Source: a candidate division TM6 bacterium GW2011_GWF2_32_72 (GTDB lineage: Bacteria > Babelota > Babeliae > Babelales > GWF2-32-72). From it: a stretch of DNA of 64,000 bases. Location: positions 72,096 to 136,095 of the forward strand of contig LBON01000001.1 of NCBI GenBank assembly GCA_000989525.1, given 5' to 3'. The notes below the pieces were generated by a model. The model did no database searches. It was not told the DNA's origin and saw only the letters and a program-made list of their open reading frames with translations. This document shows, piece by piece, positions 45,928 through 54,540 of the stretch (position 1 is the stretch's first letter; the number at the start of each line of letters is the position of its first letter). The position numbers and the translations under genes were made by a program.

Positions 45928-47538
45928 ATGAAAAAAATAGGAACTTTAATTTCAGGTTCGTTGACAGATGGCTTTGTTATGAAAGTAGATAGCAAAACTA
46001 ATTTGGAAGAACTAAAAACTGGTAAATTTGTTTCTGTTAAGGGTAAAAGTTATAAGTTTTTTTCTATGATAACTGATTTAAAATTAGAAGTTTCGAATCA
46101 AGATATATTGCTTTTTCCACCAGATCCTAAAGAAAAATTTTTAAGTGAATTTATTCAAAAAAAAGATTTATATATTACAGCTTATTTACGGCCGATGTTA
46201 ATGTTAGATGTAAATGGTGAAAGACTTCCTGTTAAAACTGTACCAACTCATTTTTCTGAAGTTTATGATGCAACTAAAGAAGATGTTGCTATGATTTTTG
46301 GAAGTGAAGAAAAAAATAATAAACAATTTTTTAGTGTTGGGTCGCCTCTTGATATGCAGACACCAGTTTGTTTGGATCTTGGTAAATTAACAGAAAGAAG
46401 TAATGGAATTTTTGGAAAAACGGGGACAGGAAAAACTTTTTTAACACGGCTTGTATTAGCAGGTTTAGTTAAAAGTGAACAAGCCATTAATTTAATTTTT
46501 GATATGCACAGTGAATATGGTTTGCAAGCAAGAAAAGAGGGTCCTGGTGAAAGTTTTGTTAAAGGTTTAAAAACATTGTTCCCAGATAAGGTTGTAATTT
46601 TTTCTTTGGACCCAGAATCAACACGTAGACGTGGTGGAAATCCAGACGTAGAAATAGTTCTTTCTTATCAATCAGTTTCTGTTGAAGATATTCTTTCTTT
46701 GCAGGAAGAGTTGAATTTGCACGCTACAGCCTTAGAGGCAGCGTATCTTATTGCTGCAAAGTTTAAAAAAGATTGGTTACAGGTTTTGCTTTCTCAAGGT
46801 GAAAATTTAAAAGAGTTTGCTCAAGATCTTGGAGCTCATCCAGAATCTATTGCTGCGCTGTATAGAAAATTAAAACGTATTGAGCGATTAAGTTTTTTTA
46901 GGCCCATTGCACAGGGTGTGGCGTATAAAGACGTTTCTGTTATAGATCAAATGATGGAATATATAGATAAAGGAAAACACATTATTGTTGAGTTTGGAAA
47001 CTATACTTCCACATTTTGTTATCTTTTAGTTGCGAATATAATTTCAAGGCGCATTCATGATTTTTATATTCAAAAAACAGAAAAATTTTTAGGGTCGCAA
47101 AAAAAAGAGGATGAGCCAAAAAAGCTTATGATTACAATTGAAGAAGCTCATAAATTTTTAAATCCATCTGCAGCACGGCAGACAATTTTTGGTAATATAG
47201 CCAGAGAGATGCGTAAATATTATGTTTCTTTGCTTGTTGTTGATCAAAGACCTTCCGGAATTGATCAGGAGATTATTTCACAAATTGGTACAAAAATAAT
47301 TGCTCAGCTAAATGATGACCGTGATATTAATAGTGTTTTAACTGGTGTTAATGGAGCTACAACTCTGCGCTCTGTGCTCGCTTCTCTTGATAGTAAAAAA
47401 CAAGCTCTAATTCTTGGACATGCTGTTGCAATGCCTGTTGTTATTCAGACGCGCGAATATGATTCTAAATTTTATGAAGACATGTCTTTTAACTTGACAA
47501 GTAAGCAGATCGACGGTTTAATAGAAGAAATTTTTTAA
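45928..47538 (+). CDS. HerA-type hexameric ATPase (DUF87)
   Basis: FtsK/HerA superfamily ATPase, thought to translocate or resect DNA. N-terminal HAS-barrel-like domain (1-110), Walker A GKTGTGKT at 163-170, INLIFDMHSEYG after it, Walker B LMITIEEAHKFL, and an arginine-finger-type region REMRKYYVSLLVVDQRPSGI. 536 residues, complete. No NurA nuclease or Sir2-type partner is adjacent, so whether it acts in repair or defence cannot be said. Its last ~135 bases are duplicated at 48397-48537. Confidence 0.9.
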   Translation: MKKIGTLISGSLTDGFVMKVDSKTNLEELKTGKFVSVKGKSYKFFSMITDLKLEVSNQDILLFPPDPKEKFLSEFIQKKDLYITAYLRPMLMLDVNGERLPVKTVPTHFSEVYDATKEDVAMIFGSEEKNNKQFFSVGSPLDMQTPVCLDLGKLTERSNGIFGKTGTGKTFLTRLVLAGLVKSEQAINLIFDMHSEYGLQARKEGPGESFVKGLKTLFPDKVVIFSLDPESTRRRGGNPDVEIVLSYQSVSVEDILSLQEELNLHATALEAAYLIAAKFKKDWLQVLLSQGENLKEFAQDLGAHPESIAALYRKLKRIERLSFFRPIAQGVAYKDVSVIDQMMEYIDKGKHIIVEFGNYTSTFCYLLVANIISRRIHDFYIQKTEKFLGSQKKEDEPKKLMITIEEAHKFLNPSAARQTIFGNIAREMRKYYVSLLVVDQRPSGIDQEIISQIGTKIIAQLNDDRDINSVLTGVNGATTLRSVLASLDSKKQALILGHAVAMPVVIQTREYDSKFYEDMSFNLTSKQIDGLIEEIF

Positions 47539-47564
47539 CTTTTATTAATTTAAGGAAGTGTTCC

Positions 47565-48380
47565 ATGAAAAGTTTTATTTTTTTGACTTTGATTTTTGTT
47601 TCATTTTTATCTTTTGGAAGTGATGAATTGTCCATTCAAGGTTCTAATCGAGATGCATTGATTGAATTACAGCAACTGTTTGCCGAAGAAAATAGTGATG
47701 AAGAAAATAGTGATAATGATTCTCTGTATTTGGTTTGTTTGCGTCCAGGTGGTCATCGGGGTAATATGTTGGAAGTTCAAAAGATTAAAAAAGAATATTT
47801 AAAAGAGAGTTGTTACTTGTGTTTGGACAAATTGTTTAAAAATGATTTGGAATTGATAAAGCTTTTTGACTGTGACCATTGGTGCCATAAAAATTGTATG
47901 GAAGGTTATAGATTAGATTCTATAAATAGCTGCCCATATTGCAGAGACAAAATTAAATTTTCGGAACCGAGTAGAATGAAGGTGGTGTCTGAGCAGGTTG
48001 CTTTAGAATTGTTAAAGGATAAGTCTTCAACTGAGTTGGGTTTGCCAATAAATAACTCATTGTTTAAGGGGTTAATATTTACTCGTCACAAATTGGATTC
48101 ATCTATACGTAATTTTGTTGATATATACGACTTTGTTCAGCGTTACCATTTAGTGTTTTTTTGCCTGAAGCTTGGGGTGGTGGTGATTTTGTTTGTTTTG
48201 AATCAACAACAAGTAACAGAACCTAAACTGCTAAGGTTTTACCATGACCTAGAGACTTTTGTTATAGTCTTTTTGGCCGGTGTAATTATAAGTGATATTT
48301 CTTCATTGTATATGGATCATGGGTTTAGAAAGTCTCAAGCCTTTATAAGACAATCCTTGCTGGAAAATTCTGAAAATTGA
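47565..48380 (+). CDS. Exported membrane protein with RING-H2 finger
   Basis: 271 residues. Signal peptide (1-18); acidic Asn/Ser segment with a 5-residue repeat (EENSD twice); RING-H2 finger C83-x2-C86-x16-C103-x-H105-x2-H108-x2-C111-x11-C123-x2-C126. Two C-terminal membrane helices lie at about 194-212 and 230-248. All eight zinc ligands are in place with eukaryotic spacing, as in E3 ubiquitin ligases. An E3 activity towards host proteins is an inference. The signal peptide and helices predict that the finger faces the periplasm or outside. It follows herA by 26 bases and has a paralogue at 48563-49273. Confidence 0.78.
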   Translation: MKSFIFLTLIFVSFLSFGSDELSIQGSNRDALIELQQLFAEENSDEENSDNDSLYLVCLRPGGHRGNMLEVQKIKKEYLKESCYLCLDKLFKNDLELIKLFDCDHWCHKNCMEGYRLDSINSCPYCRDKIKFSEPSRMKVVSEQVALELLKDKSSTELGLPINNSLFKGLIFTRHKLDSSIRNFVDIYDFVQRYHLVFFCLKLGVVVILFVLNQQQVTEPKLLRFYHDLETFVIVFLAGVIISDISSLYMDHGFRKSQAFIRQSLLENSEN

Positions 48381-48396
48381 AGTATGGAAGTTAGGA

Positions 48397-48537
48397 AAAA
48401 AAGCTTTAATTCTTAGAAATGCTTTTGCAATGCCTGTTGTTATTCAGACGCGCGAATATGATTCTAAATTTTATGAAGCCTTGTCTTTTGTCTTGACAAG
48501 CAAGCAGATAGACGGTTTAATTAAAGAGATTTTTTAA
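48397..48537 (+). pseudogene. Duplicated 3' tail of the HerA-type gene
   Basis: 47 in-frame codons matching the last codons of the gene at 45928-47538, with the same stop and similar bases after it. A 54-base stretch (48425-48478) is identical to 47426-47479. There is no start or ATPase domain, so it is a remnant. It lies between the two RING genes, exactly where the full herA lies relative to the first. This shows that a unit of herA tail plus RING gene was tandemly duplicated. Confidence 0.92.
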
Positions 48538-48562
48538 CTTTTTTTAATTAATAAGGGCATTT

Positions 48563-49273
48563 GTGAATAAAATTTTAAGTATTTATTTTAGTTGTGCTTT
48601 GTTATCTACCACTCTTGTTGCAAGTGTTAATTCTGAAACTGATGATGATCAGATTGGTGGGCAAAAAATTTTAGCTTGTTTTATTTCTGGTGAAGGCCAT
48701 CGATCAAATTTACAAATTCAAGAAATCAAAAAGGAAGATTTACCAGAAGAATGTGTTTGTTTAGATCCACTTTTTAGTGAAGGACGAATTCTTGTAAAAT
48801 ATTTTCGATGTGACCATTGGATTCATTCAGATTGTGAGTATAGTACTCAATTGAGTTGTTTAGAAAAATGTCATATTTGTAGAGATGAAAGGCGATTAAT
48901 TAATCCAATTAAGATGAAGGTTCTTTCAAAAAAAGAATTTTTAAGATTATTGGATACAAACGTCCTGATAAACGATAAATCCTCATCATTTAAAAATTTG
49001 GGACTTCCTGTTGTTGAATTTTCTGTAAAAGAAAAAGAAAAAGCCTTATCTCAAGATGGAAGTCGTGTTGAATTGGAATTGCCTCAGGCATATGAGGTAG
49101 ATGGTATGCATTATAATTTTGGTGATAAACGCATGCTAAAAATTTTTTATCTGAAGACCTTGGGTATTTTAGTTTATGTAGTTGTGATAATATTTATTTT
49201 TTTGAAACTTCATGAAAACGTAACTCCAGATTTTGTTAAAGAAACAATTTATACTGATCAAGATCTTTTATAA
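48563..49273 (+). CDS. Second exported RING-like membrane protein (paralogue)
   Basis: 236 residues, GTG start with AAGGGC upstream. Paralogous to the protein at 47565-48380: shared GHRxNxxxxQxIKKE, RCDHWIHSDC versus DCDHWCHKNC, CHICRDE versus CPYCRDK, and a following KMKV segment. The finger has ligands C64, C66, C83, H85, H88, C91, C103 and C106, so the first pair is C-x-C instead of C-x2-C. One residue is missing, which may weaken zinc binding. There is one C-terminal membrane helix (about 200-222) instead of two. Signal peptide 1-20. Diverged strongly while the herA tail beside it stayed similar, which suggests relaxed or diversifying selection. Confidence 0.75.
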   Translation: MNKILSIYFSCALLSTTLVASVNSETDDDQIGGQKILACFISGEGHRSNLQIQEIKKEDLPEECVCLDPLFSEGRILVKYFRCDHWIHSDCEYSTQLSCLEKCHICRDERRLINPIKMKVLSKKEFLRLLDTNVLINDKSSSFKNLGLPVVEFSVKEKEKALSQDGSRVELELPQAYEVDGMHYNFGDKRMLKIFYLKTLGILVYVVVIIFIFLKLHENVTPDFVKETIYTDQDLL

Positions 49274-49361
49274 TTTGATTTTAAAACCCTTTACTTGGCA
49301 AAATTATTTAATTTATCCTGAAAAATATAAAATATTTATTTATATTTAAGGGGAGTTAAAA

Positions 49362-50204
49362 ATGATTGCAGTAGTCATAGAGAATCTTAGAAAAAAATAT
49401 GGTGAGTTTTGGGCCTTGCGGGGAATAAATTTAAATATTCCCACAGGGTCCATTTTTGGTATTTTGGGGCCAAATGGGGCTGGTAAATCAACTACTATTA
49501 AAGCTCTTGTTGGAGCTTTAGAGCCAACAGGTGGATCTGTTAGTATTTTGGGCTTAGATCCATTAAAGGAGCGACAAAAGCTCCGCAAAGTAATTGGTTA
49601 TATGCCCCAATCTCCAGCTCTTTATGAAGATTTAAGTGCGCGTGATAATATTTTATTTTTTGGACGAGCTCAATGTGTGCAAAATCTTGAAAAAAAAGTT
49701 GATGAAATTTTGGAGTTTACAGAGCTTGTAGAAAGACAAGACGACATGGTTCATACATTTTCTGGTGGGATGAAAAAGAGAGTTTCTTTGGCTTGCGCCT
49801 TAATTCATAATCCGGATATTTTAATTTTAGATGAACCAACAGCTGCGATTGATCCTCATATTAAAGAAAGAACATGGGAGTTATTTAGAAAAATTTCGGC
49901 AAAAGGGATAACAATTATTATTAGTACCCATTTAATGGATGAGGCACTTCTTTGTGATCGCTTAGCAATTCTGCGTCAGGGTAAAGTTTTAGCGGAAGAT
50001 ACTCCTAAAAAAATTTTAGAAATTGGTTATACAAAAGTAAAAATAACTTGTGATGGAACTGCTGTTGAAAAAGTCATTGGTGGGACTCCGTGTGAATTAG
50101 CAGCCCTTTTGAGAGAATTTGGTCTTGCTGGCGTGGATTCGGTTGATATCGAACAGGAATCTTTGGATAGCATCATTTTAAAATTAATTAGGGATGAGGA
50201 GTAA
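49362..50204 (+). CDS. ABC-2 type transporter ATP-binding protein
   Basis: ATPase of an exporter. Walker A GPNGAGKST (about 37-45), signature FSGGMKKRVSLA, Walker B ILILDEPTAAIDPH, switch His in ISTHLMDEALL. 280 residues with a short C-terminal extension typical of drug, polysaccharide or multidrug-type ABC-2 exporters. Ribosome site AAGGGGAG lies 7-8 bases upstream. The permease gene starts 3 bases after its stop. Substrate unknown. Confidence 0.93.
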   Translation: MIAVVIENLRKKYGEFWALRGINLNIPTGSIFGILGPNGAGKSTTIKALVGALEPTGGSVSILGLDPLKERQKLRKVIGYMPQSPALYEDLSARDNILFFGRAQCVQNLEKKVDEILEFTELVERQDDMVHTFSGGMKKRVSLACALIHNPDILILDEPTAAIDPHIKERTWELFRKISAKGITIIISTHLMDEALLCDRLAILRQGKVLAEDTPKKILEIGYTKVKITCDGTAVEKVIGGTPCELAALLREFGLAGVDSVDIEQESLDSIILKLIRDEE

Positions 50205-50207
50205 GCC

Positions 50208-50945
50208 ATGAAAAATATTTTAAATGTTGCACGACGGGTAATTACTCAGCTTAAAGGTGACCCTAGATTTTTATCTTTAACATTAATAGCACCAACAATT
50301 GTGGTTTATTTTCTTAAACTTTTTATGGATACAATGCCTGACGGGTTTCCTGTTGCTCGATATGCAATTCCGATAGTTAGTTTTGTTGTTTTTTTTCTTT
50401 CTTTTTTGCTTTGTTCAATTGTTTTGGTACAAGAAAGAATGGTTGGAACTTTGGACAGATGTTTTGTAAATGGAGTTCGTAAAGTTGAGATTATCGCTGG
50501 TTATGTGCTTGGTTATACAATTCTTTCGTGTTTGGTTTCTGCGATTGTTCTTGCTCAATCGGTATATCTTTTTGAGTTGGAATATAATTTACATCAGCTG
50601 TTTTTATTATTTATTATTATGTGCATGCTTTCTATTATTTCTGTTTTGTTCGGTATTTTTGCATCGACTTTTGCTCGAACAGAGGGGCATATTTTCCCGA
50701 TTATTCCTATTGTGATTTTACCATCTGTTTTTTTAACGGGATTATTGATGGATGCAGATTTATTGCCAAGAGTGGCTCAATGGATAGGAAGATTTTCTCC
50801 TCTATATTATTCTAATAATTTAATTTACGAAGTAATCAGACCTGATGGCACACTTGTAGGTGTCTATGAAAATATTTGGTATTTGCTTGGTTTTGGTATA
50901 ATTTTACTTTTTGTAAGTTCTTGGATTTTAAGGGATGTTGATTAG
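50208..50945 (+). CDS. ABC-2 type transporter permease
   Basis: Membrane partner of the preceding ATPase. 245 residues with six hydrophobic helices, VLVQERMVGTLDRCFVNGVRK (the ABC-2 coupling region) and the PSVFLTGLLMDADLLP plus FSPLYYSNNLIYEV segments seen in ABC-2 permeases. The start is 3 bases after the ATPase stop, indicating coupled translation. Followed by a strong terminator, so the exporter is a two-gene unit. Confidence 0.92.
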   Translation: MKNILNVARRVITQLKGDPRFLSLTLIAPTIVVYFLKLFMDTMPDGFPVARYAIPIVSFVVFFLSFLLCSIVLVQERMVGTLDRCFVNGVRKVEIIAGYVLGYTILSCLVSAIVLAQSVYLFELEYNLHQLFLLFIIMCMLSIISVLFGIFASTFARTEGHIFPIIPIVILPSVFLTGLLMDADLLPRVAQWIGRFSPLYYSNNLIYEVIRPDGTLVGVYENIWYLLGFGIILLFVSSWILRDVD

Positions 50946-50956
50946 TTTAAATTGAG

Positions 50957-51000
50957 ATTAAAAAAGAGTCGCTTGTTTTTGCAAGCGACTCTTTTTTAAT
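50957..51000. terminator. Bidirectional terminator between the ABC-2 permease and a small gene
   Basis: A perfect 19-base-pair inverted repeat (ATTAAAAAAGAGTCGCTTG and its complement, 6-base loop) with T-runs on both strands. Confidence 0.95.
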
Positions 51001-51011
51001 CTATTGAAATC

Positions 51012-51194
51012 CTAATCTTTTTTTCTATTCCATTTTTTACGAGTGTATCTAATTATTGTAGCGATATATTCGGCGCCAAGATTCATGTTGCGCTTTGTAT
51101 GATGCATTAGATTTAGCCATGCTTGATGGAATTTTTCTTTGATTGCATGTTTATGTGTAACAGAAAAAAGTTCTTGAATTTTTTTGTTAACCAT
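51012..51194 (-). CDS. Small basic protein, function unknown
   Basis: Not recognised. 60 residues, strongly basic (N-terminus VNKKIQ, C-terminus TRKKWNRKKD), predicted helical, no signal peptide. Supported as a gene by AAGGGGCT upstream of the ATG, by having its own side of a bidirectional terminator, and by filling the space between two transcription units. It might bind nucleic acid, but there is no motif to support this. Confidence 0.5.
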   Translation of the reverse strand: MVNKKIQELFSVTHKHAIKEKFHQAWLNLMHHTKRNMNLGAEYIATIIRYTRKKWNRKKD

Positions 51195-51265
51195 TTATAG
51201 CCCCTTTTTTTAGGTTAGTAATATTGTTTACACTACAAAAAAAGAGAATAGCTTTGCAATAAACT

Positions 51266-51988
51266 TTAAATATCTAACGATTTATTGAATATACCGCTTG
51301 TTTTTAAATTATTTAAGTTTGTAAGCTTTTGTACCTGGGTTTCTTCAATAAATTTTTCAACCTTATTAAGGTGTTCTTGAAGTTTTAAGGTATGTTTATC
51401 AAAATTTTCATTTACATTTAAAATTAATACAGGGATGTTCTGAAGTTCAGGTAAGACATTATATTTTTGAATTAAAAATTCTTCATGCCTTTTATTTATT
51501 TCTTTTAGATATTCAAGAGTAAGGCCATTTTCAGATGATCTGTTGCGCTTTAATACTCGTTCATAAGATTTTTCTGGAGAGACTTGAAGATAAATAAAAC
51601 CCGTGGGTGTCTTGCATTTGCCAGGTACCATAAAATTAAACCACTCGTTATAGGCGAACCATTCAATAGGGTCTAAGAACTGATTTAAATATCCATTTTT
51701 TGCAAAACAATAATTTCCTGAATAAACAGATCGTTCCGCGATGGAAATCCCTGGCATTTCTTGAATTGCAAGATGCTCTTTAACGCGATTTATCAATGAA
51801 AGGGTTTCTAGTGTGTAGGCCCAACGTTTTGGGGTTGTATAAAAACTTTCAAGTAAAGATTGTCCTTCCTTTTTTTTGTGCCATGTGTCGACAGGTTCTT
51901 GATGTACGGAATATTGAGGTAAAAAAATTTTGATTAAATTTAAAAAGGTGCTTTTACCAGCACCGATATTGCCTTCGATAATGTACAT
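51266..51988 (-). CDS. Deoxynucleoside kinase (animal dNK/dGK type)
   Basis: Phosphorylates deoxynucleosides for salvage. P-loop GNIGAGKS at 6-13, substrate motif EPVDTW at 31-36, catalytic ERSVYS at 85-90, and the LID-type region ERVLKRNRSSENGLTLEYLKE, followed by RHEEFL. This arrangement is that of the dCK/dGK/TK2 family of animals and some bacteria, distinct from the TK1-type Tdk. 240 residues. It fits a lifestyle of taking nucleosides from a host. Substrate preference cannot be told from sequence. Confidence 0.88.
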   Translation of the reverse strand: MYIIEGNIGAGKSTFLNLIKIFLPQYSVHQEPVDTWHKKKEGQSLLESFYTTPKRWAYTLETLSLINRVKEHLAIQEMPGISIAERSVYSGNYCFAKNGYLNQFLDPIEWFAYNEWFNFMVPGKCKTPTGFIYLQVSPEKSYERVLKRNRSSENGLTLEYLKEINKRHEEFLIQKYNVLPELQNIPVLILNVNENFDKHTLKLQEHLNKVEKFIEETQVQKLTNLNNLKTSGIFNKSLDI

Positions 51989-52094
51989 ACAATCTTTCTG
52001 TATTAAATTTTTTACAACTTAATGGGTTAGAGTTAGTAAGTTTAAATGAGCTTTATATATAGCTCAACTAATTTTTGCTTTATGTGGATTAAAT

Positions 52095-53216
52095 CTAAAT
52101 AATTTTTCTTAGAATTTGGGGGTAAAGATGGGTAATCATTTCAAGCGGTAGCGCATCCAATTTTTCAGACCAGTCATCTAGCCAAACACCAGGATAATTT
52201 CCTAATATTGTTGCGACATCACCTTCTTGAATATCTGGAAAGTCCGTCACGTCAATAGTTGTTAAGTTCATGCATATTTTTCCTACAATTGGCACAAGGT
52301 GGCCATTTACAAGAATGTGACCCTTGTTGGAAAGACCATGGTTTAAGCCTTCCCAATAACCGATAGGTAATATTGCAAGCCTTGTTTTTCTTTTTGCTTG
52401 GAATGTGCGTTTGTAGCCAACAAATGTATCTGTTGAAATAGTTTTTGTTTGAATAATTCTGGATTTCCATTCAAGGACGGGTTTTAAAACTAGACCAGGA
52501 TGTAATTTTGTAGATTTTTCTTTAACAAACTTAGACGACCAAATGCCATAAAGAGCTCTTCCTGTACGAATCATATTAACACTGTGTTGATGAGTTAATG
52601 TAGCTGAAGAATTAGCACAATGTTTGATGGGGATATCAAAATTTAATGTTGATAGATTTGTTAATAAATTCTTGAATTTATTAGATTGTAATTCCGTATA
52701 TTCCTGATTTTCTACCTCTGATTCTGCAAAATGAGTAAATATTCCAGCAATCAATATCCCATCTAATTGACGGGCATAATTTATGAATTCTAGTGCTTGA
52801 TCAACTGGCACGCCTAATCGGGAAAGACCGGTGTCTACTTTAATATGAATAGATGCTTTTGTATTAAGTTTGTTTGCAGCTAAGTTCAATTGATTAAGGG
52901 TATTTGTTTCATAAACAGTGAGATCGATTTTATTTTTTATAGCTTCTTCAAGTGGTGCATCATTGTAACTCATAACTAAAATTGGCTTGGATATATTGTT
53001 TTTTCTTAGCTCTAGCGCTTCACTTAATCCGGCTGTGCAAAGATAACTTATGGCATCTAATTTATTTAGGATTGAGCTAATTTCAACAAGACCATGGCCA
53101 TATGCATTGCTTTTAATTACTGCTGCAATTTGAACATTTTTGCCAATTATTTTTTTGACTTGATCGACATTGTGAATCAAGTTGGATTTGTTAAGTTCTA
53201 TCCAAGTATTGATCAT
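52095..53216 (-). CDS. alr: Alanine racemase
   Basis: Makes D-alanine for peptidoglycan. PLP-binding Lys35 is in AVIKSNAYGHG. HIKVDTGLSRLG, MIRTGRALYGIW and the catalytic-Tyr region IGYWEGLNHG are all present. 373 residues, complete. With murJ, the M23 peptidase and the fts genes it indicates that a peptidoglycan layer is made. Its upstream spacer holds the terminator of the next minus-strand gene. Confidence 0.96.
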   Translation of the reverse strand: MINTWIELNKSNLIHNVDQVKKIIGKNVQIAAVIKSNAYGHGLVEISSILNKLDAISYLCTAGLSEALELRKNNISKPILVMSYNDAPLEEAIKNKIDLTVYETNTLNQLNLAANKLNTKASIHIKVDTGLSRLGVPVDQALEFINYARQLDGILIAGIFTHFAESEVENQEYTELQSNKFKNLLTNLSTLNFDIPIKHCANSSATLTHQHSVNMIRTGRALYGIWSSKFVKEKSTKLHPGLVLKPVLEWKSRIIQTKTISTDTFVGYKRTFQAKRKTRLAILPIGYWEGLNHGLSNKGHILVNGHLVPIVGKICMNLTTIDVTDFPDIQEGDVATILGNYPGVWLDDWSEKLDALPLEMITHLYPQILRKII

Positions 53217-53306
53217 GTTGTTCTTCTTAATGTTATTGAGTTTAAAATTTAGATTTTGAGAATAAGTTTAGTTGAGATGGCACTTTTGTCTAGGTTAAAA
53301 ATGGAC

Positions 53307-53341
53307 AAAAAAAGAGCCTCGCTTTTTTTAAGGGAGGCTCT
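53307..53341 (-). terminator. Terminator of the two-domain exported protein gene
   Basis: On the minus strand, AGAGCCTC pairs with GAGGCTCT around a 13-base loop and is followed by T residues. It lies just past the stop codon at 53359 and upstream of alr. Confidence 0.85.
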
Positions 53342-53358
53342 AAATTATAAGTCTTTTG

Positions 53359-54426
53359 TTACATTTTTTTTATTTTTAAAATTAATTCATCCTCTAAGAA
53401 GATGTAATTGATCATTTTTTCATAAACCATATTAGATAAATCGGCTGTGTAGGTTGTTGTTTCATTATTAAGGGTAATTGATATTTCAAACTTTTGACTT
53501 AACCAGTTAGGTTTTGCTTTAAATCCGTTTAAAGAAAGACCTCCACCTGTTGTGTATAAATCATTACCGGCATCTATAAAGACTCTATGATTTTCTAATT
53601 TGGTGATAAGATTTTCTATAGGCAGTGATATATAAATGTATTCATCTTTATCTTGAGAGTTTGCTTTGGATGGAGCTGGCAAGTCTTCTTTTTCACCTTC
53701 TAGCTTTATCTTTTTATCTGTTAAAGATTGTTCTACGCTTGGTTCATTGCTTGAAGCAGCCGTGTTTATACTTGTTTGTTCTGGCGTAGAATTATCAGCT
53801 TCATTTCTTTGTACTGAGTCTTGAATAATTGCTGGTTGTTGTTCGGTTTGTTCATTTTCTTGAATGGTGTTTATAGTTTCGTTGGCATTAGATTCAAAAT
53901 CATCGTTTGATGAAGATTCATTTGTTTTTTGGGGCCACAAGCCTATTACTGCGGCTGTAATAGCTGTAATAACAACACCAGCGGTTACAAGAGCTGTTGT
54001 ATTTGAAATGGAACATGGACTAGAGTCATTTTTAGTCTTAACTAACTCGCCATTGATTATTAGTTTGACGGCATTGTTTTCAATAATTATTTGTGCTTTT
54101 TTTTCGTCAAGATTTTTAAGAGTTATTTCTATGGATTTTTCTTGGCCATTGAATATTATTGTTGCTCTTAAATTTGTTTCCCATTCTTGATTGTCCCAAT
54201 TTAATTTACATTTAAGGGTATTTGCTGAAAAGCTTTCACCAATGAACATTTTTCCACCAAGATGCATTCCATTTTGTTCTATTGTTTTTTTAATTCCATT
54301 AAAATGGAATGTGATTATAGTTTGGTTGCCTTTTTGCGTTGCACTTACGCCTCCCCAACCAAATATTGTTGTTGGGTTTAATATTCCTAGTGTTAAGACG
54401 GCCGTTAAAAATAACCACTTTTTCAT
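53359..54426 (-). CDS. Exported protein with a duplicated domain around a membrane helix, function unknown
   Basis: Not recognised. 355 residues: signal peptide (1-22), strand-rich domain (about 28-130), a hydrophobic helix (about 146-165), an acidic Asn/Glu/Ser-rich linker (166-265) and a second strand-rich domain (268-355). The two domains look related: each has a GG..., then K-x-K-x-NW, then a repeated hydrophobic/polar pattern ending in a charged beta hairpin (LNWDNQEWE versus PNWLSQKFE). The helix would anchor the protein with one domain on each side unless the signal peptide is retained. It has its own terminator. Confidence 0.7.
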   Translation of the reverse strand: MKKWLFLTAVLTLGILNPTTIFGWGGVSATQKGNQTIITFHFNGIKKTIEQNGMHLGGKMFIGESFSANTLKCKLNWDNQEWETNLRATIIFNGQEKSIEITLKNLDEKKAQIIIENNAVKLIINGELVKTKNDSSPCSISNTTALVTAGVVITAITAAVIGLWPQKTNESSSNDDFESNANETINTIQENEQTEQQPAIIQDSVQRNEADNSTPEQTSINTAASSNEPSVEQSLTDKKIKLEGEKEDLPAPSKANSQDKDEYIYISLPIENLITKLENHRVFIDAGNDLYTTGGGLSLNGFKAKPNWLSQKFEISITLNNETTTYTADLSNMVYEKMINYIFLEDELILKIKKM

Positions 54427-54540
54427 GGTTTACTCCTTGGTTTAGGTTAAAAATAAAAAATAATTGGTCCAATTATATCAGGCTTTTTCTTATCTTCAAG
54501 CTGTGTTATCCTTAAATAATAATTTTTTAGGAGTAATTTT

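Noticed and set aside
47676-47715. Direct repeat of GAAGAAAATAGTGAT in RING1
   Set aside because: Only two units encoding EENSD, within an acidic linker; too short to treat as a separate repeat feature.
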